Positions 40,723 through 50,388 of a stretch of DNA of 64,000 nucleotides are shown piece by piece. A model generated the notes under the pieces. It searched no databases and had not been told where the DNA came from. It saw only the letters and a program-made list of their open reading frames with translations. The position numbers and the translations under genes were made by a program. Source of the stretch: Sideroxyarcus sp. Lineage in GTDB: Bacteria > Pseudomonadota > Gammaproteobacteria > Burkholderiales > Gallionellaceae. The stretch spans positions 23,967-87,966 of the forward strand of contig JAUSBC010000029.1 in the NCBI GenBank assembly GCA_030652215.1, given 5' to 3'. Within the stretch, counting starts at the first letter, position 1; the number at the start of each line of letters is the position of its first letter.

Positions 40723-41328
40723 ATGACCAATTCTGAAGAAGCCGGCTGGATAGGACAATGGTCGCCAGGTATTGGCGACCCGACCATCGTCGGTTGGCTG
40801 ACCGTGGCGCTTTATGCCGTAGCGGCAATGATGTGCTGGCGCGCCGCACTCGAATGCAAGAGACCCCGTCTGAAAAAAACCACTCGCCCACTGGAAAGCG
40901 CGCTGTGGTGGTTTTTGAGTATCGTTTTGTGGTTCTTGTGCATCAACAAGCAGCTCGACCTGCAAACCGCGATTACGGAAACCGCTCGCATGCTTTCCCA
41001 CCGGGATGGCTGGTACGGGGAGCGTCAGGTTTACCAACAAATGTTCATTAAGGTGCTTGTTCTCGGCGGCGCATCCTGCGCGTGTCTATTGCTCTTCATT
41101 ACATGGAAAATGAGTCGGGCAATCAAACTGGCCATGTTTGGGCTGTGCCTGCTGGGCGTGTTCATCGTAATCAGAGCAAGCTCATTTCACCATTTCGATG
41201 TATTCATCGGCAGTAGCGTGCTCGGAATCAGGTGGAACTGGATTCTCGAAATATCCGGGATTGGCATTGTCTCGCTCGCAGCCTATCGGAGACTCAGAGT
41301 CGAAGCGAGGCCTGTTCGAACGCAGTAA
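40723..41328 (+). CDS. Hypothetical integral membrane protein
   Basis: MTNSEEAGWIGQW start, several TM helices. Confidence 0.65.
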   Translation: MTNSEEAGWIGQWSPGIGDPTIVGWLTVALYAVAAMMCWRAALECKRPRLKKTTRPLESALWWFLSIVLWFLCINKQLDLQTAITETARMLSHRDGWYGERQVYQQMFIKVLVLGGASCACLLLFITWKMSRAIKLAMFGLCLLGVFIVIRASSFHHFDVFIGSSVLGIRWNWILEISGIGIVSLAAYRRLRVEARPVRTQ

Positions 41329-41352
41329 AAACGCGCTAATCAACGAACGTCT

Positions 41353-42114
41353 TCAGGCGAGCACCATATCGTAGGCGAGTTTGAGTACCAGCACGGCAAG
41401 CAGACAAAGAAAAAGGATGCGCACGAATCCGGTGCCCCGTTTCAGCGCGACCCAAGTGCCGGTGAAGGAACCCAGCATGTTGAATATGGCGGCAGGGATG
41501 GCGATCAGGTAAAGCACATTGCCGGAGGGAATGAAGAACAGGAGTGCCGCCAGGTTGGTGGTGATGTTGACGATTTTGGCTGCGGCCGAGGCTTGCAGGA
41601 AGTCAAAGGCGAAGTAGCGCACGAACAGAAAGATCAGAAAACTGCCGGTACCCGGCCCGAACAGACCGTCGTAGAAGCCGATGCCGCCGCCGATCAGTAC
41701 GGACAGTATCCGTTCGCGCGTGCCGAAATGCGCGGCGCGTTGCAATAGGCCGAAGTCTTTTTTATGGAAGATGTAAAACGCCATGGCGACGACCAGCACC
41801 AGCACGACGGGACGCAGCCAGCTTTGCGGCACGAACGATACGGCAGCAGCGCCGAAGAAGGACATGACGAAGGCGCTGGCTGCGGCTGGCAGTACCAGGC
41901 GCCAAGGAATGCGTACTCGCCCGATGTAGGTGCGCGCCGCGACAGAAGTACCGAAGATTGACGCGAGTTTATTGGTGCCGAACAGGGTGGCAACCGGCGC
42001 ATTGGGAAACGCATTGATCAGCGCGGGAATCTGGATGAGCCCTCCCCCGCCGACCACGGCATCGACCATGCCCGCGCAGAAGGCAAAAGCAAGCAGTATG
42101 GAAATGTCCAGCAA
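41353..42114 (-). CDS. TSUP family (TauE/SafE) sulfite exporter-like permease
   Basis: AFCAGMVDAVVGGGGLIQIPAL and GGGIGFYDGLFGPGTGSFL. Confidence 0.92.
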   Translation of the reverse strand: MLDISILLAFAFCAGMVDAVVGGGGLIQIPALINAFPNAPVATLFGTNKLASIFGTSVAARTYIGRVRIPWRLVLPAAASAFVMSFFGAAAVSFVPQSWLRPVVLVLVVAMAFYIFHKKDFGLLQRAAHFGTRERILSVLIGGGIGFYDGLFGPGTGSFLIFLFVRYFAFDFLQASAAAKIVNITTNLAALLFFIPSGNVLYLIAIPAAIFNMLGSFTGTWVALKRGTGFVRILFLCLLAVLVLKLAYDMVLA

Positions 42115-42135
42115 GGTTGGTTTAAAGCGAAACTA

Positions 42136-42327
42136 TCAGTGTGTTTGAATATTCTCGTCTGCGATTGAATACAACTCGCAAGCCTGCGTGTTCTTGAGGC
42201 GGACAAGTTTCAAGTGCGGCACACAGATGGCCATTTCCGGTTCGACATGTTGTTTAAACGCGTTGCCGCAGTTCTCGCATGTCAGTTGTTGCGCATTTTT
42301 ATCTTCGGGTTGTAATTGTTTTTCCAC
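42136..42327 (-). CDS. Small zinc-ribbon-like protein
   Basis: GTG start after GGAGGCAC; CENCGNAF motif. Confidence 0.5.
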   Translation of the reverse strand: MEKQLQPEDKNAQQLTCENCGNAFKQHVEPEMAICVPHLKLVRLKNTQACELYSIADENIQTH

Positions 42328-42426
42328 GATGTGCCTCCAAAGATTCGAAGAGGTATTGGGGAGCCGGGCTTGAACTGGTTTGCCGCCTGTATCTTCGAAC
42401 CCGCGTTGCCTTGCCTCTATTGCGCC

Positions 42427-42482
42427 GAAGGTTAGCAGCAAAGGTCCCTCTGCGCTATTGGGTACGTTACGTAGGCCTATGA
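42427..42482 (-). repeat. Dispersed repeat, copy F
   Basis: gaaggttagcagcaaaggtccctctgcgctattggg. Confidence 0.7.
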
Positions 42483-42494
42483 CCTGTGCCTGGA

Positions 42495-43643
42495 TCACGC
42501 CGCCCCAAAACCCAACATTCTGATCAGGCCGCGTTTTGCCGCGACTGACGCGGGCCGGTTATGTTCGCCGACGACTTTGTTGCGGCCGCTTTCCTTGGCC
42601 AGGTACAAGGCTTCGTCGGCAGCAGCGAGCAGTTTGTGAGCGACGTCGCCATCCGAACCCTCGGCCTCTGCGGGAACCTGGGCCACGCCGATCGAGATGG
42701 TGACCTGCAATTCGATGCGTGCATCTATGCGGAAGGGGTGTGCGGCGATGGTGCCGCGAATGCGCTCGGCGATCTCGCAGGTATGGTGCAACTCTGTCTG
42801 CGGCAACAGCACAACGAATTCTTCGCCGCCATAGCGCGCCAGCACGTCGTTGCTGCGCAATTCCGATTTGATCAGGCTGGCGACCTGGCGCAACACTTCG
42901 TCGCCCATGATGTGGCCGTGGGTGTCGTTGATGCGCTTGAACTTGTCGATATCGAGAAACATGGTGCACAGCGGAGTGCGGTGGCGCAGCACGTTTGCGG
43001 CTTCTTCCTGGCAACGGGTTTCGAGATAGCGCCGGTTGAAGATACCGGTGAGCGAATCGGTCAGGCCGATCAGGTTGAGGCGTTCGTGATTGAGTGCGTT
43101 TTCCAGGCAAATCGAGAATATGTTAGCGAGCCGCTCGACGAAGTCGGTGCCTCTGTCGGCCGAGAAGCGCTCGGCGGCGCTGCTGGCCATGTTGAGACTG
43201 CCGACCAGTTCGCCCTGACGCATCAGCGGCAACAGCATCATGGAGCGGCAACCGTCTGGCCAGGGATCAAATATGGCGCGTTCCATTTCGGCATCAAAGG
43301 GACCGAGATATGGCGCGGGCTCGGCATCAGGCGTGGGTAGCCTTTCCAGCAGCACCAGTCCGGGGATTTCGTCGCCGCCCGGTTGCGATCTTGCCAGGAT
43401 ACGCCTGATCTCGTATTCGGGATCGCACAGAGCCAGCGTCACGATGTCGGTCTCGCAGGCCGCTTTATAGTCCTCGAGTATCAATTGGATGAGTTCCGGC
43501 AATGTGCGCGTGGCGATCAGCTGCTTTTCGAACTGGTCCAGGCGGCGCCATTTCTTTTCATTCAGGCGGGCCGCGTCCATCAGCGATTGAAGCTGGTCGC
43601 GAAGTAGCTGTAACTCGGTCTGGCTTTGATTATTCCTCGTCAT
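42495..43643 (-). CDS. GAF-GGDEF diguanylate cyclase
   Basis: RYGGEEFVVLLP; start likely MTRNNQSQ because the longer ORF reads through a repeat. Confidence 0.88.
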   Translation of the reverse strand: MTRNNQSQTELQLLRDQLQSLMDAARLNEKKWRRLDQFEKQLIATRTLPELIQLILEDYKAACETDIVTLALCDPEYEIRRILARSQPGGDEIPGLVLLERLPTPDAEPAPYLGPFDAEMERAIFDPWPDGCRSMMLLPLMRQGELVGSLNMASSAAERFSADRGTDFVERLANIFSICLENALNHERLNLIGLTDSLTGIFNRRYLETRCQEEAANVLRHRTPLCTMFLDIDKFKRINDTHGHIMGDEVLRQVASLIKSELRSNDVLARYGGEEFVVLLPQTELHHTCEIAERIRGTIAAHPFRIDARIELQVTISIGVAQVPAEAEGSDGDVAHKLLAAADEALYLAKESGRNKVVGEHNRPASVAAKRGLIRMLGFGAA

Positions 43644-43734
43644 CAATGCTGAGTCTGCGATACATTCGAAATCAGAGGTGCCGGATTCGATTTTTCTTCC
43701 ACCAGCCCCTTCTCTCCCACGATCTACCGCTACA

Positions 43735-43785
43735 AAGCCTAGCAGCAATAACCCTTCTGCGCTATCGAGCAGACCATATATACAA
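43735..43785 (-). repeat. Dispersed repeat, copy E
   Basis: aaagcctagcagcaataacccttctgcgctatcgagcagaccatatat. Confidence 0.75.
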
Positions 43786-43959
43786 CATGTATTTGCCGCA
43801 GGGGTGCAGATCGGCAAGACACAAGCCGAACCGAATTCAGACAATTCAACTCGGGTATCCATGGCTTGTGTGGTTGAATCCGACAAAGCGCCGCTATTCA
43901 GGAGAGTTTTGGGCGGGTATCCTGAGCGCGATTATTGAAAGCAAACAAAGGAGAAATGA

Positions 43960-44085
43960 ATGAATAACTCGATGCTATTTATCGTGGTTGGTTCGACGGT
44001 CGCTTTTGTGGGGATCATCGTTTGGAAAGCACTTTGGTTCATGAAGAAGATCAACTCTGTGCCGGTTCAGGAGGAATCGGATTAA
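43960..44085 (+). CDS. Small single-pass membrane protein (41 aa)
   Basis: AAAGGAG Shine-Dalgarno; MNNSMLFIVVGSTVAFVGIIVWKALWFMKKINSVPVQEESD. Confidence 0.55.
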   Translation: MNNSMLFIVVGSTVAFVGIIVWKALWFMKKINSVPVQEESD

Positions 44086-44191
44086 ATCAAATAATGGAGC
44101 AGCTTCCATCCGGTTGCGGTTGAATTTCATTGAAATGCAGGGGAGCGCGCCCCGTTTGTAGTGATCCGTGACGTCTCCCTATGCGCCAGCT

Positions 44192-44227
44192 AAAAAAAAA
44201 AGAGGGCCGGACTAGCCGACCCTCCTT
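44192..44227 (-). terminator. Rho-independent terminator
   Basis: GAGGGTCGG-CTAG-TCCGGCCCTC followed by a T run on the minus strand. Confidence 0.75.
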
Positions 44228-44254
44228 ATCCAACCATGATTGCTGAAACTGCTG

Positions 44255-44950
44255 TTAAGCCTTGCGACGGCGCGCCACGGCACCCATCAGGCCCAGACCG
44301 AGCATCAGCATGGCGTAAGTCTCAGGTTCGGGAACGGGTTGTTGAACAACGTTCAATTGATATGTCTCTGTTTCACCCTGAATCCAATTAGTGGGGTAGT
44401 GGTAGATTTGGTGAGTATTCTGGCTCCACGCATTCCAATCGGCCGCGAAACCCCCGGATGAAAGATCTGAAAGGGATTCGCTGCACATAACGCTCGCCGT
44501 CAAACCAAAAACGCCCGTGGTTGCGAAAGTGTAATTAAACGTGAAGAACTGGTCGCCACCCGTCCATTCCCCGTAGTCAAAAAGTTGATGATTTGAGTTG
44601 TCAGTGTAAGCGTCAAAATCCCATATGCCTTGTGTGCTTTGGCTGGTGAAGAGATTCGTGCCGTTCGAATCATTAATCCAGAACTTCAACGCATCGAAAT
44701 CGTGAACACCCCAATATGTTTTGTGCATGTCTATGGTAAAAGTAACGGTTTCACCGACATTTACTTGACCATTATTGTTGGCATCATTAAACGTATAGGA
44801 AGCTCCTGCAATATCCTGCCACGATGTGTTGCCTTGAACGTTCGAAACAACATCCAGTTGTGTTGGCGCTGCCTGAGCCAATCCCACAACAGCAACGCTC
44901 CCAACACACACTAACCCTGCATTAAACAACGTCTTGAATCTTTTCAGCAT
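44255..44950 (-). CDS. PEP-CTERM sorting-domain protein
   Basis: Signal peptide and VPEPETYAMLMLGLGLMGAVARRRKA. Confidence 0.92.
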   Translation of the reverse strand: MLKRFKTLFNAGLVCVGSVAVVGLAQAAPTQLDVVSNVQGNTSWQDIAGASYTFNDANNNGQVNVGETVTFTIDMHKTYWGVHDFDALKFWINDSNGTNLFTSQSTQGIWDFDAYTDNSNHQLFDYGEWTGGDQFFTFNYTFATTGVFGLTASVMCSESLSDLSSGGFAADWNAWSQNTHQIYHYPTNWIQGETETYQLNVVQQPVPEPETYAMLMLGLGLMGAVARRRKA

Positions 44951-45259
44951 AAAGCACCTCCGATAATTTTGTTATAACCATTCTATTCCCGCAGGTACTA
45001 ACTATACGAATAGTTGCAAAAAATGATATTGGACTTTGGTACAAGCCTGCATTTTCAAAGCGGAGCTAGCATTCCGCATTAATGACGAATTGGTTGAATT
45101 GACCCGCTCCGACTCGCCAAAATACAGATCAGGCAGCCCGCATTGCTTGCAATCTCGTGCATCAAAGCCGCTTCCACGCAAAATACCGGAACGAACAGGG
45201 ATAACCGCCCCCAAGTGCCGGTAAATTGGTAAAATCGCGCGCCTTGCAGGAGGCATTCA

Positions 45260-45559
45260 TTGGAAAACCCTTACAACATTCTTGGTGTCTCGCCGACCGC
45301 TTCGACCGAAGACATCAAGAAGGCATACCGCGCACTTGCCATGCGCCATCACCCCGACCGGAATCCCCACTCCAGCGCAGAAGTCCGGTTCAACGCCATC
45401 AAGAAGGCGTATGAGCTGCTCTCCGACCCGCAAAAGAGGGCTGAATATAACTATAGTCTGAACAATCGCATCATCATCGACCCAGAGCAGGAAGCGCAGA
45501 ATTTGTGGGGATCGCTGTTCAGCCGTTGCGGAATCGAACTTCCGCGCCCCGACCGTTAA
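45260..45559 (+). CDS. J-domain (DnaJ-like) protein
   Basis: [34 protein letters not shown] (HPD); TTG start. Confidence 0.9.
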   Translation: MENPYNILGVSPTASTEDIKKAYRALAMRHHPDRNPHSSAEVRFNAIKKAYELLSDPQKRAEYNYSLNNRIIIDPEQEAQNLWGSLFSRCGIELPRPDR

Positions 45560-45580
45560 TCAACTTAAAGACCGAATACT

Positions 45581-46102
45581 ATGAAAAGCATCCATCCTGA
45601 ATTTATTTACCAATCGCGCGAACTGGGCGTCCAGATCGAAGACACGCTTGGCGAGCCGCCGGATAGAAGGAATTACGAGCGCGTCATTGATTCCCTGATC
45701 GGCGAATTCGCCAACGGCCTGGAAATGGACGACGTGAATCTGTTGAGCTTCGCATTGGCCAATCACCTGGTGTTCGACGATGCCCAGGGCCTGCTGGCGG
45801 AAGGCGGCCAATACGACGGCGGCGATGCCGCCAAGGTGCTGAAGATGGTGTCGTGCGACAACGCGGAGTCGGGCAATGCACTGGCCACGGTGTTTGTGGC
45901 CAACCCTGAGTTGGCGCGCAAGGCGATCATTACCGCTTTTCTGTACAAGAATCCCAAGCGCTGGACGGATGAGGATCACTCCCTCGAAGCCCTGCAGATG
46001 GAAGAGGACAAGGAAAACAATGTCGAGGACGACGAGGAGCAAGTCGGGCAAGGTGAGAATATAGAGCATCTGTTCGACACGCGCGGGGACGAGAATGTCT
46101 GA
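45581..46102 (+). CDS. Hypothetical acidic-tailed protein
   Basis: ORF in operon with the J-domain gene. Confidence 0.65.
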   Translation: MKSIHPEFIYQSRELGVQIEDTLGEPPDRRNYERVIDSLIGEFANGLEMDDVNLLSFALANHLVFDDAQGLLAEGGQYDGGDAAKVLKMVSCDNAESGNALATVFVANPELARKAIITAFLYKNPKRWTDEDHSLEALQMEEDKENNVEDDEEQVGQGENIEHLFDTRGDENV

Positions 46103-46904
46103 CGCCACCAACCTCCCCGCGATCCGGCAGCAGGTCACCGAGCTGGTTCTGGCGGGTTCCACCAAACACGCGGAAGAAGCCATCAGCGAGACGGCGGAAA
46201 AATTCGGCGACCTCGCTGTGGTCGAGGTGCTGAACACGCTGGAGCCTCACGTCGCGTCCCTGCACTTGTCCGCATTCGACGGCGGCAAGCTGTCGCTGGC
46301 GACCCTGCTCATCCCGCCCAAGGCCTGGGCAGAGAGCCTGGCCTATTTCGCAGCCACCTGGGACGAGGACTGGATCGAGGACGAGCCGGAAGTGCTGGCC
46401 GAGTCGCTGTTCGCACACATCCATGGCGTTATCTATGCCAGCGACGATGCAGAGCGCCGCGCCGAACTGCTACGCGAAGCGTTGTCGACCGACTGGGGAA
46501 CGACGGCATTCGCCGTGCTGTTTTCGACGGCGGCCGAAGAAATCATCGAGATCGCAAACGACATCCACAATCTCGGCGCGGACCGGAGCGGCCAGACGAC
46601 GTCGGACCACGATGTGATTCCGCTTGCGCTGGAAATTGCCCGCACCAACGAAGAAGCCTGGGACCGCGTGCTGTTCGAGATTTTCCCGGACTGGAAACCC
46701 GGCGAGAATTCCCTGCACGCGGGTTCGGATGACGACGAAGGCGATCACGACCGGGACGCGGATGAAGATCGCGAACATGAATTCGCAATGGGCCGAACGA
46801 CCCGTGAATTGCTGCTGCGCCTGCGCAGGCAAGTGCCCAGCAAAGCGGCCAGCCCGACCAAGCCGGGCGAACGCCCGAGCCTGGGCGAGGATATCTTCTC
46901 GTAG
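46095..46904 (+). CDS. Hypothetical protein
   Basis: Overlaps the preceding ORF by 8 nt. Confidence 0.65.
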   Translation: MSDATNLPAIRQQVTELVLAGSTKHAEEAISETAEKFGDLAVVEVLNTLEPHVASLHLSAFDGGKLSLATLLIPPKAWAESLAYFAATWDEDWIEDEPEVLAESLFAHIHGVIYASDDAERRAELLREALSTDWGTTAFAVLFSTAAEEIIEIANDIHNLGADRSGQTTSDHDVIPLALEIARTNEEAWDRVLFEIFPDWKPGENSLHAGSDDDEGDHDRDADEDREHEFAMGRTTRELLLRLRRQVPSKAASPTKPGERPSLGEDIFS

Positions 46905-46920
46905 GAGCAAACGGCCGTCA

Positions 46921-46970
46921 TACCGGCCCTTCGGCAAGCTCAGGATAAACTGGCTTGCGCCAGGCCGGTA
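46921..46970. repeat. REP-like inverted repeat with nested CTTCGGCAAGCTCAGG
   Basis: TACCGGCC ... GGCCGGTA. Confidence 0.6.
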
Positions 46971-47077
46971 TCCAGTCATATAAAAACCCTGCGAAGCAGA
47001 CAAAAGCGGATGTGCAATCGACACCGCCGGTATGCCGCAGCGGATATTTGTGTATTGAATCAGGGAATCATTAGATA

Positions 47078-47950
47078 GTGAAAATTGCCAGCTTCACCGC
47101 CCGCCCCCCCCAATTAGTGCAAGCGCTGGAGGCGCTCGCGCTGCGCACCGACAATCGGGATGCAGCCGCCACGCTGTTCCGGGAACTATGCGGGATCACC
47201 GTGCTGGTCGCGAAGAAATTCACCAACGACAGAACTGCGGACGGCATGCTCGACGCTTTCCACTTGACGGTCGGCTGCATCTCGCTGGGCATCAGCCAGG
47301 CCGGCATTGTGGACAACAACGAAGCCAGGCTTTCCTTCCTGCTGCAACACGGCGCCGAACATGTGTTCCAGAAGGGATTCCGCTGTATCAAGGAAATGTC
47401 CGCCCTGCCCTATGCGGCCTTCGTTTCCGAATTCGACAACGACGCGTTCATTCAGCAGCGCAACCTCAAGGCGATATTCATGGAGATATGCAGCGCCGAT
47501 CCGGTTTCAAACTGGACTGGGGATGCGGTCTATCAAAACGAGTTGACGGACAGAAAGTGCAACCAGCGCATCATCGACTGCGCCAAATGGCTGCGCAGGC
47601 ATAATTCCGCCGGCCCCGTCAAAGATGCCGAGCTCGATGCCAATGCGGTCATCTCCATCGCCGTGGTCTTTGCGATTGCGGGCGACGGCCGGATCGTTGC
47701 GCGCACGAGGCAAAGGGAAACCGAGAGCCTGATTGAACGCGTCCGCGCGACGCCGCCCGACGTCGAGGCGAACTGGAACGAATTTCTGAAGAAGATACCG
47801 GCCGAATTTCAGCCCGTCCTGCGCCAGCGCATGGAAGAGCTCAGGGGCACCCTCGTCAAGAAGATACTCTCCAAAAGCCGGATCAAGACCGTGCTCACCG
47901 AGTTTCAGGACCATTACGCGGGCAGCGAGCAGGATATCGACTATTCCTGA
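47078..47950 (+). CDS. Hypothetical protein
   Basis: GTG-initiated ORF with consistent codon usage. Confidence 0.65.
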   Translation: MKIASFTARPPQLVQALEALALRTDNRDAAATLFRELCGITVLVAKKFTNDRTADGMLDAFHLTVGCISLGISQAGIVDNNEARLSFLLQHGAEHVFQKGFRCIKEMSALPYAAFVSEFDNDAFIQQRNLKAIFMEICSADPVSNWTGDAVYQNELTDRKCNQRIIDCAKWLRRHNSAGPVKDAELDANAVISIAVVFAIAGDGRIVARTRQRETESLIERVRATPPDVEANWNEFLKKIPAEFQPVLRQRMEELRGTLVKKILSKSRIKTVLTEFQDHYAGSEQDIDYS

Positions 47951-48129
47951 ACCGGCCGTATGCCCGAGCGGATGCGCGTTGCAACCGCTTCTTCCCCTCC
48001 ATATTCGCATCGACCGCGCAGTACACCGCCAAGTCCATCTCCTCCTGCATCATTCGCCCCGCTGAAACTTATGTTTCGCCGCGAGTTCTTATAGTTGCGT
48101 TTGTGCATCCGCTTGCCCAAGGAGGGACT

Positions 48130-48492
48130 ATGGAAACCTCGATGGACCGCATCCACATCTACGACCTGCTGGCCCGCTGCATTCTGGGGATCAACGATAA
48201 CGAGCGTCACGAAAAGCAGGACGTAGTGATCAACCTGACCGTGTACACCGATCTGCGCAAGGCCGGCAAGAGCGACCAGATCGAAGACACGGTCGACTAT
48301 CGGGTGTTGAAGAAGCGCGTTCTGGCGCTGGTGGAAAGCTCCAGCTATTTATTGGAAGAGGCGCTGGCGGAGGCGGTAGCCGAGCTGTGCCTCGACCAGC
48401 CGGGTGTTTTGCAGGTCGAGGTGCGGGTGGAAAAACCGGGGGCGCTGCGGTTTGCCCGCAGCGTGGCAGTGGAAATCATCCGCAAGCGCTGA
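48130..48492 (+). CDS. folB: Dihydroneopterin aldolase
   Basis: METSMDRIHIYDLLARCILGINDNERHEKQDVVINLTVYTD. Confidence 0.88.
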   Translation: METSMDRIHIYDLLARCILGINDNERHEKQDVVINLTVYTDLRKAGKSDQIEDTVDYRVLKKRVLALVESSSYLLEEALAEAVAELCLDQPGVLQVEVRVEKPGALRFARSVAVEIIRKR

Positions 48493-48499
48493 GCCGGCC

Positions 48500-49018
48500 A
48501 TGATCAGCGCCTACATCGGTATCGGCTCCAACATCGAACCCGCCGCAAACGTGCGGGCTGCCGTGCATGCACTGGCGCACCGGACACGCCTTGTCGCCAT
48601 TTCCACGGTCTACCTTACCGCCGCAATCGGCACTCAGGATCAGCCTCCCTATTACAACTGCGTAGCGAAGATCGAAACGGCGGCACCGCCGGCGGGAATC
48701 AAGTTCGGCATTCTGCGCAACATCGAGGACAGCCTGGAACGCAAGCGCACGGCGGACAAATTTGCGCCGCGCACGATAGACCTCGACTTGCTGGTGTATG
48801 GCGACCTGGTACTGGATGCGGAGGGTATCAAACTTCCCGACCCGGATATCCTGGAGCGGCCGTTTCTCGCCGTCCCGCTCTGCGAATTGGCGCCGGATAT
48901 GGTGTTGGCAGGCTACGGTTTGCGCATAGTCGGAATTGCGGCCCGGCTGCCGCAGGACGGCATGAAGCCGCTGGGCGATTACACCAGGCTGTTGCGAAAA
49001 GAACTGGCGCGCCAATAG
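48500..49018 (+). CDS. folK: HPPK (2-amino-4-hydroxy-6-hydroxymethyldihydropteridine diphosphokinase)
   Basis: AYIGIGSNIEPAANVRAAV, APRTIDLDLLVYGD. Confidence 0.92.
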   Translation: MISAYIGIGSNIEPAANVRAAVHALAHRTRLVAISTVYLTAAIGTQDQPPYYNCVAKIETAAPPAGIKFGILRNIEDSLERKRTADKFAPRTIDLDLLVYGDLVLDAEGIKLPDPDILERPFLAVPLCELAPDMVLAGYGLRIVGIAARLPQDGMKPLGDYTRLLRKELARQ

Positions 49019-49028
49019 ACGCGGCAAC

Positions 49029-49307
49029 TCACTCGACCGACGGCCAATCGGCGAAGGGGAACGGTATTTCTTCCGTGGCGAAACTCAGGAAATTGACGAT
49101 CTGCCGCACGTAGTTTCCCATGCTGCGACCGAAGGCTGTCAGACGGACATTGGGAGCGTCGGTCAGCAGCGTCATCGCAAACTGGATGAGCGCTACGATG
49201 CCCAGCACAGTTAAACAGACATGGAGCGCGAGCCCCATAAAGAGCATGAACAAGCCGCGTATCCAGATGTTGCGCTTGTGGTCTGGAACTTCTGAATAAT
49301 CCGTCAT
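49029..49307 (-). CDS. DUF4389-like membrane protein
   Basis: LFMLFMGLALHVCLTVLGIVALIQFAMTLLTDAPN...FGRSMGNYVRQIVNFLSFATEEIPFPFADWP. Confidence 0.7.
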   Translation of the reverse strand: MTDYSEVPDHKRNIWIRGLFMLFMGLALHVCLTVLGIVALIQFAMTLLTDAPNVRLTAFGRSMGNYVRQIVNFLSFATEEIPFPFADWPSVE

Positions 49308-49395
49308 GGTGGCTCTCCTGATTATCGGTTGCAGCTTCAGAATGCTGGGAACAGTATTCTCCTATTTCATTCCTTCTGCAATTGACGGTAGCTCT

Positions 49396-49416
49396 CCCGG
49401 ATTGCATCCGGGCTAC
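49396..49416. repeat. TAGCCCGGATNCATCCGGG REP-like palindrome
   Basis: CCCGGATTGCATCCGGGCTAC. Confidence 0.6.
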
Positions 49417-49449
49417 GGCATGCCAGACAAGGGCTGCACACTGCATCGC

Positions 49450-50337
49450 CTACTTGCCAATCCGCACGCAATTCCGTCCGGCTTGTTTTGCCCTGTACAT
49501 TGCCTTGTCGGCGCGGCCTATGGAATTTTCAACCGGCAAATCCGGATCAAGCAGTGCGATGCCAAACGAAGCGGTAATACGGATCGGCTCGTTACCTTCG
49601 ATGTCGATGGGCAAGGATTCTATGCCTGCACGCAATCGTTCCACCAAGTCGCAACCAGCCGCCAATTCTGTGTGTTGCATCAGGAGCAGGAATTCTTCGC
49701 CGCCGTAGCGGAACACCTTGTCATAGGAACGGAGATGTTCAACCATGTAATGAACCGCTGCAGCCAACACGTGATCGCCTGCGAGATGGCCGTACTGATC
49801 GTTGATGTCCTTGAATTTATCCAGATCCATCATGACAATGCAGCATTCCTGCAGGTCCCGCTTTATCAGCTCATGCTGCTCGCGAAATGCCGGAAGAATG
49901 CCCAATCGCGTTATGGCACCCGTAAGCGCATCGTGGTTGTACAGAATATTCTCCAGTTCATGTTCCAGAACCGACAGTTCAAGCCGCATCGCTTCAAGCG
50001 CATGGGCAAAGCTGTCGAAATCGGTGATATTAACCGGGCCATCTTCTTGTGCTTTGGCAAGCAGCTTGTCAGCCAACTTGTGCATGAGTCTGTGCTTCGC
50101 CCCCAGGGCGGCGAATCCCGGAAAGTCGCGCAGTTTCTCGTTTGCCTTGCCGTAATACCATTGCCCGAAGCGGCAAGTGCGGTAGGGTTCGGAAGCACAC
50201 TCGCCTGTGCTTGCCGGCAACTTGCAGCTGATCGAGCGAACTACCGCCGCATGCCATTGCTGGTGATGCAGCAGGGCTTGCTCGAATTGAACAAGAACAG
50301 CCTGTAACTCTTCACGGGTGATATTGCAGCGTTTCAT
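49450..50337 (-). CDS. CZB-GGDEF diguanylate cyclase, DgcZ-like
   Basis: CRFGQWYYGKANEKLRDFPGFAALGAKHRLMHKLAD and RYGGEEFLLLM. Confidence 0.87.
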   Translation of the reverse strand: MKRCNITREELQAVLVQFEQALLHHQQWHAAVVRSISCKLPASTGECASEPYRTCRFGQWYYGKANEKLRDFPGFAALGAKHRLMHKLADKLLAKAQEDGPVNITDFDSFAHALEAMRLELSVLEHELENILYNHDALTGAITRLGILPAFREQHELIKRDLQECCIVMMDLDKFKDINDQYGHLAGDHVLAAAVHYMVEHLRSYDKVFRYGGEEFLLLMQHTELAAGCDLVERLRAGIESLPIDIEGNEPIRITASFGIALLDPDLPVENSIGRADKAMYRAKQAGRNCVRIGK

Positions 50338-50388
50338 GATCGCACTCCAGAAATTTAGAGGGTAGCGTCCGATTTTTTCCGCCCTCGC

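Noticed and set aside
40537-41040. Minus-strand 167-aa ORF
   Set aside because: Antisense to the better-supported membrane protein at 40723-41328.
43644-43886. N-terminal extension of the GGDEF ORF (MSDSTTQAMD...SAEGLLLLGF...)
   Set aside because: Reads through dispersed repeat E; likely start is MTRNNQSQ at 43643.
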